Source: JBEBSD01 sp040394475 (lineage in GTDB: Bacteria > Bacteroidota > Bacteroidia > Cytophagales > Spirosomataceae). From it: a stretch of DNA of 64,000 nt. The translations under genes were made by a program, and so were the position numbers. This document shows positions 42,955 to 52,688 of this stretch, piece by piece. Each line of letters begins with the position of its first letter. The first letter of the stretch is position 1. The notes under the pieces are model-generated. The model ran no database searches, was not told the origin of the DNA, and saw only the letters and a program-made list of their open reading frames with translations. Location of the stretch: positions 1 to 64,000 of the forward strand of contig JBEBSD010000019.1 in NCBI GenBank assembly GCA_040394475.1, written 5' to 3'.

Positions 42955-44079
42955 ATGAAGCACTATAGTTGGTATTCAATGGCCGATTTTCTACAGGATG
43001 AGGGGTTCCGTAACTGGGTACAGGGAGATCGTGCGCAGGAGGCATTCTGGATATCATTCCTGGAGAAATACCCGGAAAAGGCGGTGCCCTTCAGGCAGGC
43101 GGAACAAATTATCCGGGCCATCGGAGTGGCGGGAGAGGTGATAAGCTCCAAAGAGATCCGCGCGGAAACCGGTAAGTTTATTGAGACGGCCGGAGAGTAC
43201 CCTGCGTTTAGTGAGAGGGAATTTGCAGAAAGCGACTTGAGGCGATCCGGATGGAGTCGGTGGGCATTCGGCATCGCAGCGGTTATTGTCCTGGTGGCCG
43301 GATTGAAATGGATCGGGTATGGCCCGCCGGTGGATCCGGTTCCGGCGACTCAAGAAAAAGCTGTTCTCCTCAAGCTGGTGAGAACGTGCAACGATTCTGA
43401 GAAAGTACTCCGGATTGTCCTGGGGGATGAATCGGAGGTGATGCTGAGCCCTAATAGCTGTCTGCAATATCCTTCCCAGTTTTCAGATACGGCGCGACGG
43501 GTCTATTTGTCGGGAGAGGCAGCGTTTACGGTAACCCGGCAAGGGCAGCCTTTTATGGTGTATTCCGGCGATGTCATCACCCGGGTACTGGGGACGCGTT
43601 TTGTGGTACGTGCCTTTGAAGGTGATAAGAAGATTACCGTACAGGTGCAGACCGGAAAGGTGTCGGTCTACAAAGCAACCCCCGACACCGGAAGCGCCAA
43701 TAAGGAAGTGAAAGGCCTGGTTATTACGGCTAACCAGGCGGCTATATTTGAGAAAGAGTTAAGCCAGCTTTCCAAAACCCTCGTTACCGATCCCATGCGG
43801 CTGATTGCGGATGTGCCTGATGAGTTGTTTAAATACGATGAAGTGCCGCTCCCGGTGATCCTGAATGAAATGCAAAAACTGTACGGTATTCCGATTCAGT
43901 ACGACTCGGAGTTGTTCAGAAACTGTAAGATTACCGCCACCTTATCCGATGAGAAAATGTATGAAAAGCTGGATATTCTTTGCAAAGCAGTAGGTGCGAA
44001 TTATGAGATCGTGGACGGACAGATCCTCGTAGACGGAAAAGGATGTAATTCCGCTCATGAAGCCATTCGCCTGAAATAA
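42955..44079 (+). CDS. FecR-type anti-sigma factor
   Basis: A 374-residue inner-membrane protein. Residues 1-105 are cytoplasmic and bind the sigma factor. One membrane segment lies at about 112-128 (WAFGIAAVIVLVAGLKW). The periplasmic FecR domain contains GDVITRVLGTRFVVRAF (near 208-224) and VQVQTGKVSVYKA, and a C-terminal DUF4974-type domain reads LPVILNEMQKLYGIPIQYDS. I chose the ATG at 42955 over an upstream TTG at 42931. It should hold the sigma factor until the SusC N-terminal STN domain signals substrate. Confidence 0.92.
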   Translation: MKHYSWYSMADFLQDEGFRNWVQGDRAQEAFWISFLEKYPEKAVPFRQAEQIIRAIGVAGEVISSKEIRAETGKFIETAGEYPAFSEREFAESDLRRSGWSRWAFGIAAVIVLVAGLKWIGYGPPVDPVPATQEKAVLLKLVRTCNDSEKVLRIVLGDESEVMLSPNSCLQYPSQFSDTARRVYLSGEAAFTVTRQGQPFMVYSGDVITRVLGTRFVVRAFEGDKKITVQVQTGKVSVYKATPDTGSANKEVKGLVITANQAAIFEKELSQLSKTLVTDPMRLIADVPDELFKYDEVPLPVILNEMQKLYGIPIQYDSELFRNCKITATLSDEKMYEKLDILCKAVGANYEIVDGQILVDGKGCNSAHEAIRLK

Positions 44080-44121
44080 TCAGGACAGGTCCGGCTGCCC
44101 GGGGCCGGCCGGATAAAAAAA

Positions 44122-44143
44122 GCAGCAGATGCGTATCTGCTGC
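44122..44143. other. Stem-loop between anti-sigma gene and susC
   Basis: GCAGCAGAT-GCGT-ATCTGCTGC, a perfect 9-bp stem preceded by seven A residues on the plus strand. No T run follows on the plus strand, so it is at most a weak attenuator there, but it would be a terminator for minus-strand transcripts. Confidence 0.5.
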
Positions 44144-44229
44144 CTGTAAGGCTAAATTACCGCGTGTCACTCGCCAAAGTCATCACGCAGTACGGTACCA
44201 AGTATAGAACCTTTAACCCAATCAAAGTT

Positions 44230-47200
44230 ATGCAAAATCGCTTAACCAGAAAATTCTGGCTAAAACTTATGAGGTTTTCGATGACACAAGGGTTTGTCAT
44301 GTTGCTTTTCATAGGAGTGGTCAATGCCTTCCCAAGCCGTGCTCAGGAATACCTGAACCGACGGCTGACGGTGCAGTTTCAAAACGGAGAAATCCGGAAA
44401 GTACTGGTGGATATAGAAAAGAAAACCGGTGTGCGCTTTGTGTATAGTTCGAACGTGATCCACGCCGGACGAAAAGTTACCATGCAGGTAGTCAACGGAA
44501 CCCTGGAGGAGGTCCTGGGGAAATTATTGACGCCATTACGGGTAACGTATGAGCTGTCAGGAAGGAATGTGATCCTCAGCCAGGTGCCTCAGGCCGCTAA
44601 TCCGGGTGCTTCTCTACCCGAAAACGGGAAAGAGCACCCCGCTATCCGGCGTGCCGTTGACGGCAGGGTAACGGACGACAAAGGGGTTGGGCTGCCCGGG
44701 GTAAACGTGCTGGTCAAAGGAACACAAAGGGGGACTACCACCAATGCCGAAGGAGTTTTTCATCTGGAACTGGAGGAAGGTGAAACGACTTTACTGCTCA
44801 GTTTCGTCGGGTTTCAATCCAGGGAGGTAGAAGTTGGAAATGCTTCGCAGCTGCTGATTGCGCTTGAACCGGAAAATAAGGCGCTGGAAGAAGTGGTGGT
44901 AACAGCCCTCGGAATTAAAAAGTCGGCTAAAAGCCTCGGATATGCTACGGTAACGGTACCTACGGAGGAAATGACGGTTAACCGTACGGCTAATTTTATG
45001 AATGCGCTGCAGGGGAAAATGGCAGGGGTAAATATCACTTCCATGGGCACGGGACCTGCCGGTACCAGTAAGATCCGGATTCGCGGACAATCTTCTTTTG
45101 GAGGGAATAACTCTCCGCTGATTGTGGTAAACGGGGTTCCTATTGACAATTCCAATTATGGCGCCAGAGGCGATGCCGGCGACCGGGGGAGCAACCGGAC
45201 CTCCGACAGCGGGGATGGCTTAAGCAGCATTAATCCCGACAACATTGAATCAATGACCGTTTTAAAAGGCGCTGCAGCATCCGCTTTATACGGCTCACGT
45301 GCGAAAGACGGTGTTATTATGATTACGACCAGAACCAGGGGCGCCGGCCCGGGTATCGGGATCGAGTATAATTCGAATTATACCGTGGATGTCCCGCTTG
45401 ATTACCGGGATTACCAGTTTGAATACGGCCAGGGTGAGAATGGCGTGCGCCCGACTTCTCCGAATCCGCAGTCGGGACAATGGAGTTTCGGAGAAAAGTT
45501 TGAGCCGGGGATGACGCATGTGTTGTTCGACGGCGTCACCGTGCCGTATGTCCCGCAACGGAACCAGCTCCGGGAGTACTATCAGAACGGTCAGACGTTT
45601 ACCAATACCCTGACCCTGTCTTCCGGAGGCGAAAACGGGGGATTGAACCTGTCTCTTTCCAACCTCGATAACCGTACGATTCTCCGGGGATCCGGTTACC
45701 ACCGGAAAACCGCCAGCCTGGGATTTACCCAGACGATGGCAAAAAAGCTGATCGTTTCGGGCAATGTGGATTATTCGAACGAGGTCCGGAAAAACCCGCC
45801 CAACATTGCCGAACAGGATTACAGCCCGGTGATTATCTATAACATGGCGAACTCAATGCCCATGGATTTGCTGGAACAGTATGCCACCAACGAGGAGGGG
45901 AATGAATACGTCTGGTCCCGGTTCACCAACCGGACCAACCCCTATTTTGCGTTGACACGGTTCGAAAACATCGATAGGGACCGTATTTTCGGCAACCTTT
46001 CGGTGCGCTATAATTTTACAGACTGGCTTTATGCACAGGTACGGGCCGGCCAGGATTATTATGCCAGGGAGCAGGATTATAACCTGCCGACCGGAAGCCA
46101 GCGCCAGGCGGCGGCTCCGGAAGGGTTTGTGAATGGCCAATATGTACAGGATATGCGGTCGGTACGTGAGTTGAATACAGATTTTCTCGTTGCCGCCAAT
46201 AAGACTTTCGGGGTTTTCGGGGTCAATGTAACGGTAGGAGGAAACCAGATGTACCGCCGGCTGAACCGTTATAATGTCCTGGTGCAGGATTTTTATACCC
46301 GGGGACTCTATACGATCGGGAACGGGAGACAGAGAGACCCGACGTATGCTATTTCTAAACGGCAGGTGAATTCGCTGTATGGTTCAGTGGAATTTTCCTT
46401 TAAAGAATTTCTGTTCCTGAACGCTACCGTCCGGAATGACTGGTTCTCGACATTATCCCCCGTGAACAGGAGTATTCTCTATCCCTCGGTCACTGGCAGC
46501 TTTGTGTTTTCACAGGCGCTCGCCGCCTCGTTGCCATCGTGGCTTAGTTTTGGGAAAATCCGTGTTGCCTACGCTGAAGTGGGAAGTGATACGGATGTCC
46601 AGCCGTACGCCAATAATTTGTTCTATGGAATTAACGCCCAGCAGTTCCCCAATCCGGCCGGTGTTCTGCAACCGCTGGGCACCATCAGCGCGTCTACGGT
46701 CCCGAATGCCAATTTACGCCCCATGAGGGTCTCAGAAAAAGAAGTCGGATTGGAACTGAAATTGTTTAACAACGCGGTTGGACTGGATGTTGCTTACTAT
46801 GATAAATTGTCATCGGATCAGATTCTTCAGGCGCAAACTTCCGACGCATCCGGTTATCTGACGCAATTGATCAATGTGGGAAAAGGCCGGAACCGCGGAC
46901 TCGAACTGATGATCAGCCTGCAGCCGTTTTCGGAAAATGATTTCGACTGGAACCTTAGCTTTAATGCGGCCTATAATACCACGAAAGTACTGGATCTGGG
47001 AAGTGATGTCAGCGACGGCATGATTACGGTCGGGACGGGTGAATTTACCGGTGAATTAAGGCAGGTGGTCGGAGCGGAAATGGGACAATTGTTTGGATTC
47101 GGCTATTTGCGCAATGATCAGGGGGTACGGATTTTTGATGCCGGGAATGGTCGCCCGCTCCGGACGGCAACACAGATCAGCTTTGGAAGCGCTCTTCCCA

Positions 47201-47724
47201 AATGGGTAGGAGGTATTACCAACAGCTTTCACTATAAATCCTTTTCACTATCCTTCCTGATCGACTACAAACTGGGTCATAAACTGATTTCGGGGACCAA
47301 TCACAATGCCTGGAGGCATGGCTTGCTTAAAGAAACACTCGTCGGAAGAGATGTCGGGTATGTCGTTGGGGAAGGTGTTAACCCTAACGGGGAAGTGAAT
47401 CAGACACAGTCGGGAGTTCAGGCTTATTATGAAACGGTCCGGTCGCAGAATATCGCAGAACAGTTTGTTTACAATGCCGGTTTATGGCAGCTGCGCCAGG
47501 TGACGTTGGGATATGATTTTTCCAGATTCCTGCCCGACAACATCCCCTTTATAAAAGGCGCCCGGCTTAATATCGTAGCGAATAACGTGGCCGTGATAAA
47601 AAAATGGGTCCCGACCATTCACCCCGATCAGTTTGGTTACCCTTCGGACAACATGATGGGGCTGGAAGCAACCGGCCTGCCGATAACGCGTAGTACCGGT
47701 TTTAACCTCAACCTAAAATTTTAA
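44230..47724 (+). CDS. SusC/RagA-family TonB-linked outer-membrane protein with STN domain
   Basis: An 1164-residue TonB-dependent transporter. I start at the ATG at 44230 (MQNRLTRKFWLK), which gives a Sec signal ending in AFPSRAQ. Domain order: STN (near residues 50-115: GEIRKVLVDIEKKTGVRF and IHAGRKVTMQVVNGTL), a carboxypeptidase-regulatory-like domain (near 143-215: GRVTDDKGVGLPGVNVLVKG and STRGTTTNAEG-type), a plug with VVVTALGIKKSAKSLGYAT as the TonB-contact region, and the 22-strand barrel. The STN domain is the signal input to the FecR/sigma pair upstream. The partner susD gene starts 12 bp later. Confidence 0.95.
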   Translation: MQNRLTRKFWLKLMRFSMTQGFVMLLFIGVVNAFPSRAQEYLNRRLTVQFQNGEIRKVLVDIEKKTGVRFVYSSNVIHAGRKVTMQVVNGTLEEVLGKLLTPLRVTYELSGRNVILSQVPQAANPGASLPENGKEHPAIRRAVDGRVTDDKGVGLPGVNVLVKGTQRGTTTNAEGVFHLELEEGETTLLLSFVGFQSREVEVGNASQLLIALEPENKALEEVVVTALGIKKSAKSLGYATVTVPTEEMTVNRTANFMNALQGKMAGVNITSMGTGPAGTSKIRIRGQSSFGGNNSPLIVVNGVPIDNSNYGARGDAGDRGSNRTSDSGDGLSSINPDNIESMTVLKGAAASALYGSRAKDGVIMITTRTRGAGPGIGIEYNSNYTVDVPLDYRDYQFEYGQGENGVRPTSPNPQSGQWSFGEKFEPGMTHVLFDGVTVPYVPQRNQLREYYQNGQTFTNTLTLSSGGENGGLNLSLSNLDNRTILRGSGYHRKTASLGFTQTMAKKLIVSGNVDYSNEVRKNPPNIAEQDYSPVIIYNMANSMPMDLLEQYATNEEGNEYVWSRFTNRTNPYFALTRFENIDRDRIFGNLSVRYNFTDWLYAQVRAGQDYYAREQDYNLPTGSQRQAAAPEGFVNGQYVQDMRSVRELNTDFLVAANKTFGVFGVNVTVGGNQMYRRLNRYNVLVQDFYTRGLYTIGNGRQRDPTYAISKRQVNSLYGSVEFSFKEFLFLNATVRNDWFSTLSPVNRSILYPSVTGSFVFSQALAASLPSWLSFGKIRVAYAEVGSDTDVQPYANNLFYGINAQQFPNPAGVLQPLGTISASTVPNANLRPMRVSEKEVGLELKLFNNAVGLDVAYYDKLSSDQILQAQTSDASGYLTQLINVGKGRNRGLELMISLQPFSENDFDWNLSFNAAYNTTKVLDLGSDVSDGMITVGTGEFTGELRQVVGAEMGQLFGFGYLRNDQGVRIFDAGNGRPLRTATQISFGSALPKWVGGITNSFHYKSFSLSFLIDYKLGHKLISGTNHNAWRHGLLKETLVGRDVGYVVGEGVNPNGEVNQTQSGVQAYYETVRSQNIAEQFVYNAGLWQLRQVTLGYDFSRFLPDNIPFIKGARLNIVANNVAVIKKWVPTIHPDQFGYPSDNMMGLEATGLPITRSTGFNLNLKF

Positions 47725-47735
47725 CCGACAGGAAT

Positions 47736-49265
47736 ATGAAAAGGCTTAGTAAGATACTCATCCAGGGAAGCTTTGGGTTATGGCTTCTGATAGCCTGTGA
47801 CAACGGGTTTGATGAAATGAATATCAACCCCATCGCACTGACAAACGTAAATCCTGCTTACCAGTTTAACAGTGCATTGGTGTCGAGCGCTTTCGGCTAT
47901 AATAATCTGCAGTACGAAACGATTATCGTCAAGCAGATGATCAACCCGTTTAGCGGGGTAGGCGCTGCCGGGCAATACAACCAGGATAACAGGGGCGTAA
48001 CGGCCGGAAACTGGCAACGGGGGTACCGGCAGGTGATAAAGGAACTGACGGATGTAGTGGCCAAAATACAGGAGGATCCGGCCCTTAGTAACTTGTATCA
48101 CATGACCCGGATATGGCGGGCCTATATGTTCCTGTTTCTGACGGATACCTACGGGGATATTCCCTACCTCGAAGCAGGCAAGGGATACCTGGATGGCATT
48201 GTAACGCCTGCATACGATGCACAGGAAGCGATTTATACCGATCTTCTGAACGAACTGGAAACCGCTTCCGCCGCGTTGAATCCTGCCGGCCCGCTCGTAC
48301 TCAGTGATGTGCTGTACGGAGGAGATGTTACGAAATGGAAGCGGTTGGGGTACTCTTTGCTGCTCCGGGGCGGAATGCGGTTGTCTAAAGTCAACCCGAC
48401 CAAAGCAGCGGAGGTGGTTGCCCGTGCAGTGGCCGGAGGCGTCATGCAGTCCAATGAGGACAACGCCATGCTCCGGCATACCGCCAGCTTCCCCAATCCC
48501 GTAGGCTCCAATCTGAATGGCGGCCAGGCCGATTTCTTTTACCTTGCAGCTGATTTTGTGGAATACCTGAAAGTCAACCAGGATCCCCGGCTGAATGCCA
48601 TTGCCGTGCGGTATGTGGGTTCCAAAAGCTCCGTGGACCAGCGGGAGGCCAATGCCAACCGGTCCCCGGAGGTTCAGATCGGAATGCCGCTGGGGTATGA
48701 CAATACGACTATTTCGACGGCTGTGACAAATGACGGGCTGGTAAGTTTGTATGAATACAGCCAACTGGACCGTAGCCGGATGGGCGGCCTGAACACCCCT
48801 ACCATTTTCGTCAGCTATGCGCAAACCCAGTTACTCATGGCCGAGGCAGTCGTCCGGAACTGGACCTCGGGCGATGCAGCAGCGCTTTTCAGTACGGGCG
48901 TCCGGTCGCATATGCAGCAATTGGCTACTTATGGCGAGCATTCGGCAGTTCCCGAGGCGGCTATTACCGCCTACCTGCAGCAGAATTTCCTGGAGAGCGG
49001 GAAAGAATTGGAGCAGATCAATACCCAGTATTGGGTAGCTTCCTTTCTGAACGGCCCCGAAGCCTGGGCTAATTTCCGTCGCACAGGCTATCCGGCCTTA
49101 ACGCCGAATCCGTTTCCGGGCAGCGATCTCAAAACAGAAAGCTTCATTCGCCGGCTTACGTATACGGATGCGGAGCTCAATGTGAATAAAGAGAATGTCG
49201 ACCAGGCAATTGCCCGTCAGGGGCCGGACTTGCTCGATACGCGGGTATGGTGGGACGTCAAATGA
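47736..49265 (+). CDS. SusD/RagB-family nutrient-binding outer-membrane lipoprotein
   Basis: A 509-residue surface lipoprotein (LWLLIAC lipobox, Cys21) of the SusD-like_2 group. The TPR-type scaffold shows MTRIWRAYMFLFLTDTYGDIPYL near 124-146 and YDAQEAIYTDLLNELETA near 160-177; the C-terminal part has RRTGYPALTPNPFPGSD. It caps the SusC barrel and captures substrate. The substrate is unknown, but the downstream genes point to an aldaric/uronic acid or a lactone-bearing sugar. Its TGA overlaps the ATG of the amidohydrolase (ATGA). Confidence 0.92.
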   Translation: MKRLSKILIQGSFGLWLLIACDNGFDEMNINPIALTNVNPAYQFNSALVSSAFGYNNLQYETIIVKQMINPFSGVGAAGQYNQDNRGVTAGNWQRGYRQVIKELTDVVAKIQEDPALSNLYHMTRIWRAYMFLFLTDTYGDIPYLEAGKGYLDGIVTPAYDAQEAIYTDLLNELETASAALNPAGPLVLSDVLYGGDVTKWKRLGYSLLLRGGMRLSKVNPTKAAEVVARAVAGGVMQSNEDNAMLRHTASFPNPVGSNLNGGQADFFYLAADFVEYLKVNQDPRLNAIAVRYVGSKSSVDQREANANRSPEVQIGMPLGYDNTTISTAVTNDGLVSLYEYSQLDRSRMGGLNTPTIFVSYAQTQLLMAEAVVRNWTSGDAAALFSTGVRSHMQQLATYGEHSAVPEAAITAYLQQNFLESGKELEQINTQYWVASFLNGPEAWANFRRTGYPALTPNPFPGSDLKTESFIRRLTYTDAELNVNKENVDQAIARQGPDLLDTRVWWDVK

Positions 49266-50194
49266 TACTGCCGGAAATGAAACAGAACCCTGGAAGGAAA
49301 ACGACACGAAGAGAAGTCATTTGCGCATTGACCGGTGTAGCAATGGCCGGTTTCGGCCATGCAGCGATCCCGGACGCTGTGGAACGGGTAATTATTGAGT
49401 GGAATCCGCATATGTTCAGCCCGGATCTGCAGAAATACCCCTTTCATGCGCAGGCAGTCTATCGACCGGATGTGTCCGGACTCCCGCCGGATCCGCTGGC
49501 GGTTTACCTGCAGCGGATGGGCGAAGAAGGAATCGGCAAGGGAGTAATTGTACAGCCTGAGCCATACGGAGATGACCATTCACTGGTGCTGGATTGTCTG
49601 GGAAGAGCGCCCGAAAGGCTCAGGGGGACGAGTTTGTTTTATCCGAAGGACCCGTCGGCGCCCCGAAAGCTCGCCGCCTTGGTTCGGCAGGAGTCGCGCA
49701 TCGTTGCCACCCGTTTTCATGCACACCGGAACAAAGAAATGTATCAGGATTCTTTCGCGGATTCCGGAGTACGGGCGCTCTGGAAGCAGGCTGTGGACCT
49801 GGACCTGATTATAGAGTTGCATATCGGGCCGGATTATGCCCGCCAGGCAGGAGAGGCTATTGCCGCCTTCCCGGGATGTAAGGTGCTGATAGACCATCTG
49901 GCAGAACCGCATATGGGTACCGGGGTGGAGTTTGCAGATGTGCTGGAACTGGCGAAATATCCCAATGTCTGGATGAAACTTTCCGGGATCGGGCATTTTG
50001 TCAGGGATGCCCCGTATTACGAAAGCGCCCTCCCCTTTACAAGCCGGGTGATCCGGGAGTTCGGGCCCGACCGGTTGGTATGGGGAAGCGGAACTCCTCA
50101 GATTGTTGATACACACATGGCCGGCTATACCGATGGGGAACGGGCAAAGGTGAAAGGGGGAAATTTAAGTAAATGGTTAAACTGGAAAGTATGA
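49262..50194 (+). CDS. Amidohydrolase-fold (PF04909-like) protein, lactonase-type, Tat-exported
   Basis: A 310-residue TIM-barrel protein with a twin-arginine-type N-terminus (KTTRREVICALTGVAMAG). The segment EWNPHMFSPDLQKYPFHA replaces the usual HxH metal motif with NPH, so one metal ligand is changed, as known in some LigI-like lactonase relatives. Later family features are VATRFHAHRN, IIELHIGPDY, VLIDHLAEPHMG and LVWGSGTP near 275. It may hydrolyse a sugar-acid lactone in the periplasm. The ATG at 49262 overlaps the susD stop; a TTG/GTG extension upstream is unlikely. The aldolase gene starts inside its stop. Confidence 0.8.
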   Translation: MILPEMKQNPGRKTTRREVICALTGVAMAGFGHAAIPDAVERVIIEWNPHMFSPDLQKYPFHAQAVYRPDVSGLPPDPLAVYLQRMGEEGIGKGVIVQPEPYGDDHSLVLDCLGRAPERLRGTSLFYPKDPSAPRKLAALVRQESRIVATRFHAHRNKEMYQDSFADSGVRALWKQAVDLDLIIELHIGPDYARQAGEAIAAFPGCKVLIDHLAEPHMGTGVEFADVLELAKYPNVWMKLSGIGHFVRDAPYYESALPFTSRVIREFGPDRLVWGSGTPQIVDTHMAGYTDGERAKVKGGNLSKWLNWKV

Positions 50195-50967
50195 AAAACA
50201 TCAAGGAAAGGCTTAAAAACGGCGAGACGCTGCATGGTTGCTGGCTGAACACAGGTAGTCCGCTAACGGCGGAGATTGTAGGGATGGCCGGGTTCGACTG
50301 GGTCCTGATCGATCTGGAACACGGAGCCGGATCGGAAAGCACGCTCATGCATCTCCTGCAGGCACTGGAACACACGCCTGCTGCCCCCGTTGTCAGGGTG
50401 GAAAGTTTTGAAAGCCAGCGGATACACCGGGTGCTTGATATGGGCGCTACCGGTGTCATGTGCCCGAGAATAGCCAATTCCGAAGGGGCCGCGAAGTTTG
50501 CCCACGGATTGCATTATCCGCCTGCCGGCGGAAGAGGGGTGGCTAAAATGGTGCGGGCTACCGGCTTCGGGAAAAATTTTGCAGACTATTACGAAAACGC
50601 CGGCGATACCGTGCTGGGGGTTGCCCAAATCGAAACAGTGGAAATTCTGGATCACCTGGATGCGGTGGCCCACACAGCCGGAATAGATGTCTTGTTTATC
50701 GGCCCGGCTGACCTGTCGATGGCGCTCGGTATTTTCGGACAATTCGATCACCCGCTTTTTACAGATGCCTTACAGGCTACTGTCCGGGCCGCAAACGCGG
50801 CCGGGAAGGCAGTTGGAATACTGTTTTTCAATACGGAAGATTATGAAAAATACCACCGGTTGGGAATCCGTTTCCTTGCCTGCGGCTCGGATGCAACTTT
50901 TGTGGCAGAGGGCGCACGCCAGCTCTCCAGCCGGATGAATGCTTTGAAAGCTACCCTGAACTCCTGA
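50191..50967 (+). CDS. HpcH/HpaI aldolase (GarL/RhmA-type)
   Basis: A 258-residue class II aldolase. Motifs: WVLIDLEHG (near 37-45), VRVESFESQRIHRVLDMGA (near 70-88), VMCPRIANSEGA, AQIETVEILDHLD (near 145-157), and IGPADLSMALG (near 171-181). Such enzymes cleave 2-keto-3-deoxy-sugar acids such as 5-keto-4-deoxyglucarate into pyruvate plus tartronate semialdehyde. The neighbouring GudD-like and GarR-like genes make that reaction the best guess. The ATG at 50191 overlaps the amidohydrolase stop, so the genes are coupled. Confidence 0.88.
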   Translation: MKNIKERLKNGETLHGCWLNTGSPLTAEIVGMAGFDWVLIDLEHGAGSESTLMHLLQALEHTPAAPVVRVESFESQRIHRVLDMGATGVMCPRIANSEGAAKFAHGLHYPPAGGRGVAKMVRATGFGKNFADYYENAGDTVLGVAQIETVEILDHLDAVAHTAGIDVLFIGPADLSMALGIFGQFDHPLFTDALQATVRAANAAGKAVGILFFNTEDYEKYHRLGIRFLACGSDATFVAEGARQLSSRMNALKATLNS

Positions 50968-50972
50968 CAATT

Positions 50973-52433
50973 ATGCCTTTAGCCTCTTTTTTTAGTGATC
51001 CGCTGTTCATTCTGCTGGTGGGGATCGTCATCGTCGTCGGCGGTATCATCTTCCTGAAACTGAACCCGTTCCTTGCACTGCTCCTGGCGGCATTTGTTGT
51101 GGCGCTGCTGACGCCTGAAACCGCCGTCCAACAATTTGCCCTGCATAAGGGAGCTACGGAAGCCGCCGCGCGGGCACTGGCGGAAAAAACAATCGGGGAA
51201 CGTATCGCCGGTGAGTTTGGAAGCACCTGTGCCAAGATCGGAATCCTGATTGCCATGGCGGCGATTATCGGGAAGAGCATGCTGGAAAGCGGCGCCGCCG
51301 AACGGATAGTAAGGTCGATGTTGCAGGTAACCGGTTTGAATAACGCGCCGATTGCTTTTCTGTTCGGAAGTTTTTTCCTGGGTATTCCCGTTTTTTTTGA
51401 TATTGTTATTTTCCTGATGATCCCGCTGGCAAAGGCGGTTACGATAAGGATCGGTAAAAACTACCTCCTGCTGGTACTGGCCATAACGGGTGGGGCTGCC
51501 ATGGCCAACTCTTTTGTACCCCCGGCGCCCGGACCGTTGTTCCTGATCGGGGAAATGAACATTCCCATCGGCATGATGATGGCCGGCGGCGTCCTGCTGG
51601 GACTGATCACGATTACTGCCGGGTATACTTTTGCTCGTTGGGCAAACAAAAAATGGCCTGTCGCGCTCCGGGATTCTTTAGACGCGAAACTGGAGGATAT
51701 TAAAGCGCTGGCGATGCGGCCGGATGCAGAGCTGCCGCCGCTGTGGATGTCGCTGTTGCCTGTCGTGTTTCCTTTGGTAGCTATTTGCCTGGACAACATC
51801 GTGGGTTCCATGCTGGCGTCAGGCCAATGGGTGCCGGCTACATTCGTGGAAGAAAGGGTTATACAACTGATCCGGTTAGTGGGAGATAAGAATATTGCCC
51901 TTATTTCCGGTGGGATCCTGGCGCTGCTCGTTTTGATCCGCCAGAAAAAAGGGAACCGGGATACCAGCTCCTTTGTACAGAATGCCCTGATGAGTGGTGG
52001 CGGCATCATCTTGATTACGGCTGCCGGAGGCGCTTTCGGAGGCATGCTGCAACAAACCGGGATCAGTTTCCGGATTGGTGAGATGACCCGGGATTACCAG
52101 ATGGCGTTGATCCCGATGGCATTTTTTATCAGCGCGATCGTGCGGACTGCCCAGGGATCTGCCACGGTGGCGCTGATCACGGCTTCGGGAATCCTTTCGG
52201 GACTGGCAACCAGCGGGAACCTGGAATTTCATCCGCTGTACCTCGGTTTGGCCATTGGTTGTGGTTCGAAACTGGTTCCCTGGATGAACGATGCCGGGTT
52301 CTGGATCATTGTGAAAATCAGTAACCTGACTGAAAAAGAAGCGCTGAAAACGTTCTCGCCAATGCTAGTGGTCATGGGTTTCGTGGGCCTGGCGGTATTG
52401 CTTATCGCCGCGAAATTATTCCCGCTGGTGTAG
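50973..52433 (+). CDS. GntP-family gluconate/sugar-acid permease
   Basis: A 486-residue membrane protein with roughly twelve to fourteen segments of the GntP family (gluconate:H+ symporters). Features: N-terminal FILLVGIVIVVGGIIFLKLNPFLALLLA helices, IAMAAIIGKSMLESGAAERI, and the conserved loop ANSFVPPAPGPLFLIGEMNI near 173-192. It would bring a sugar acid across the inner membrane. It starts 5 bp after the aldolase stop, so it belongs to the same transcript. Confidence 0.92.
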   Translation: MPLASFFSDPLFILLVGIVIVVGGIIFLKLNPFLALLLAAFVVALLTPETAVQQFALHKGATEAAARALAEKTIGERIAGEFGSTCAKIGILIAMAAIIGKSMLESGAAERIVRSMLQVTGLNNAPIAFLFGSFFLGIPVFFDIVIFLMIPLAKAVTIRIGKNYLLLVLAITGGAAMANSFVPPAPGPLFLIGEMNIPIGMMMAGGVLLGLITITAGYTFARWANKKWPVALRDSLDAKLEDIKALAMRPDAELPPLWMSLLPVVFPLVAICLDNIVGSMLASGQWVPATFVEERVIQLIRLVGDKNIALISGGILALLVLIRQKKGNRDTSSFVQNALMSGGGIILITAAGGAFGGMLQQTGISFRIGEMTRDYQMALIPMAFFISAIVRTAQGSATVALITASGILSGLATSGNLEFHPLYLGLAIGCGSKLVPWMNDAGFWIIVKISNLTEKEALKTFSPMLVVMGFVGLAVLLIAAKLFPLV

Positions 52434-52562
52434 GGAGGTTTTAGATAGGAGGTTTTAGGTTTTAGTTGTGAGGTTTTAGGTTTTAGGTGTGAGGTTTTAG
52501 TGCATTGGCTTTCGGAAATCGGAAATCAGCTTTCGGAAATCAGCTATCGGCTGTCGGAGGTT
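52434..52562. repeat. Composite intergenic repeat (TTTTAGG and ATCAGCTTTCGG modules)
   Basis: Six AGGTTTTAGG-type units (52434-52500), then CTTTCGGAAATCGGAAATCAGC/CTATCGGCTGTCGG units (52505-52562). Same modules as at 35078. It splits the GntP gene from the reductase gene, so the catabolic genes may not be a single transcript. Confidence 0.65.
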
Positions 52563-52688
52563 GGGGTTCTGTCGCGGGTGGGTTGCTGGTGATTTTTTGA
52601 TAGTCAGTTAATTATTGCTTTTGCGCGGATGGGAGGGGGTTTCGGGAAGGCAAAAAAAGACGAAAACACAAAAACAATCAGTAATAAA

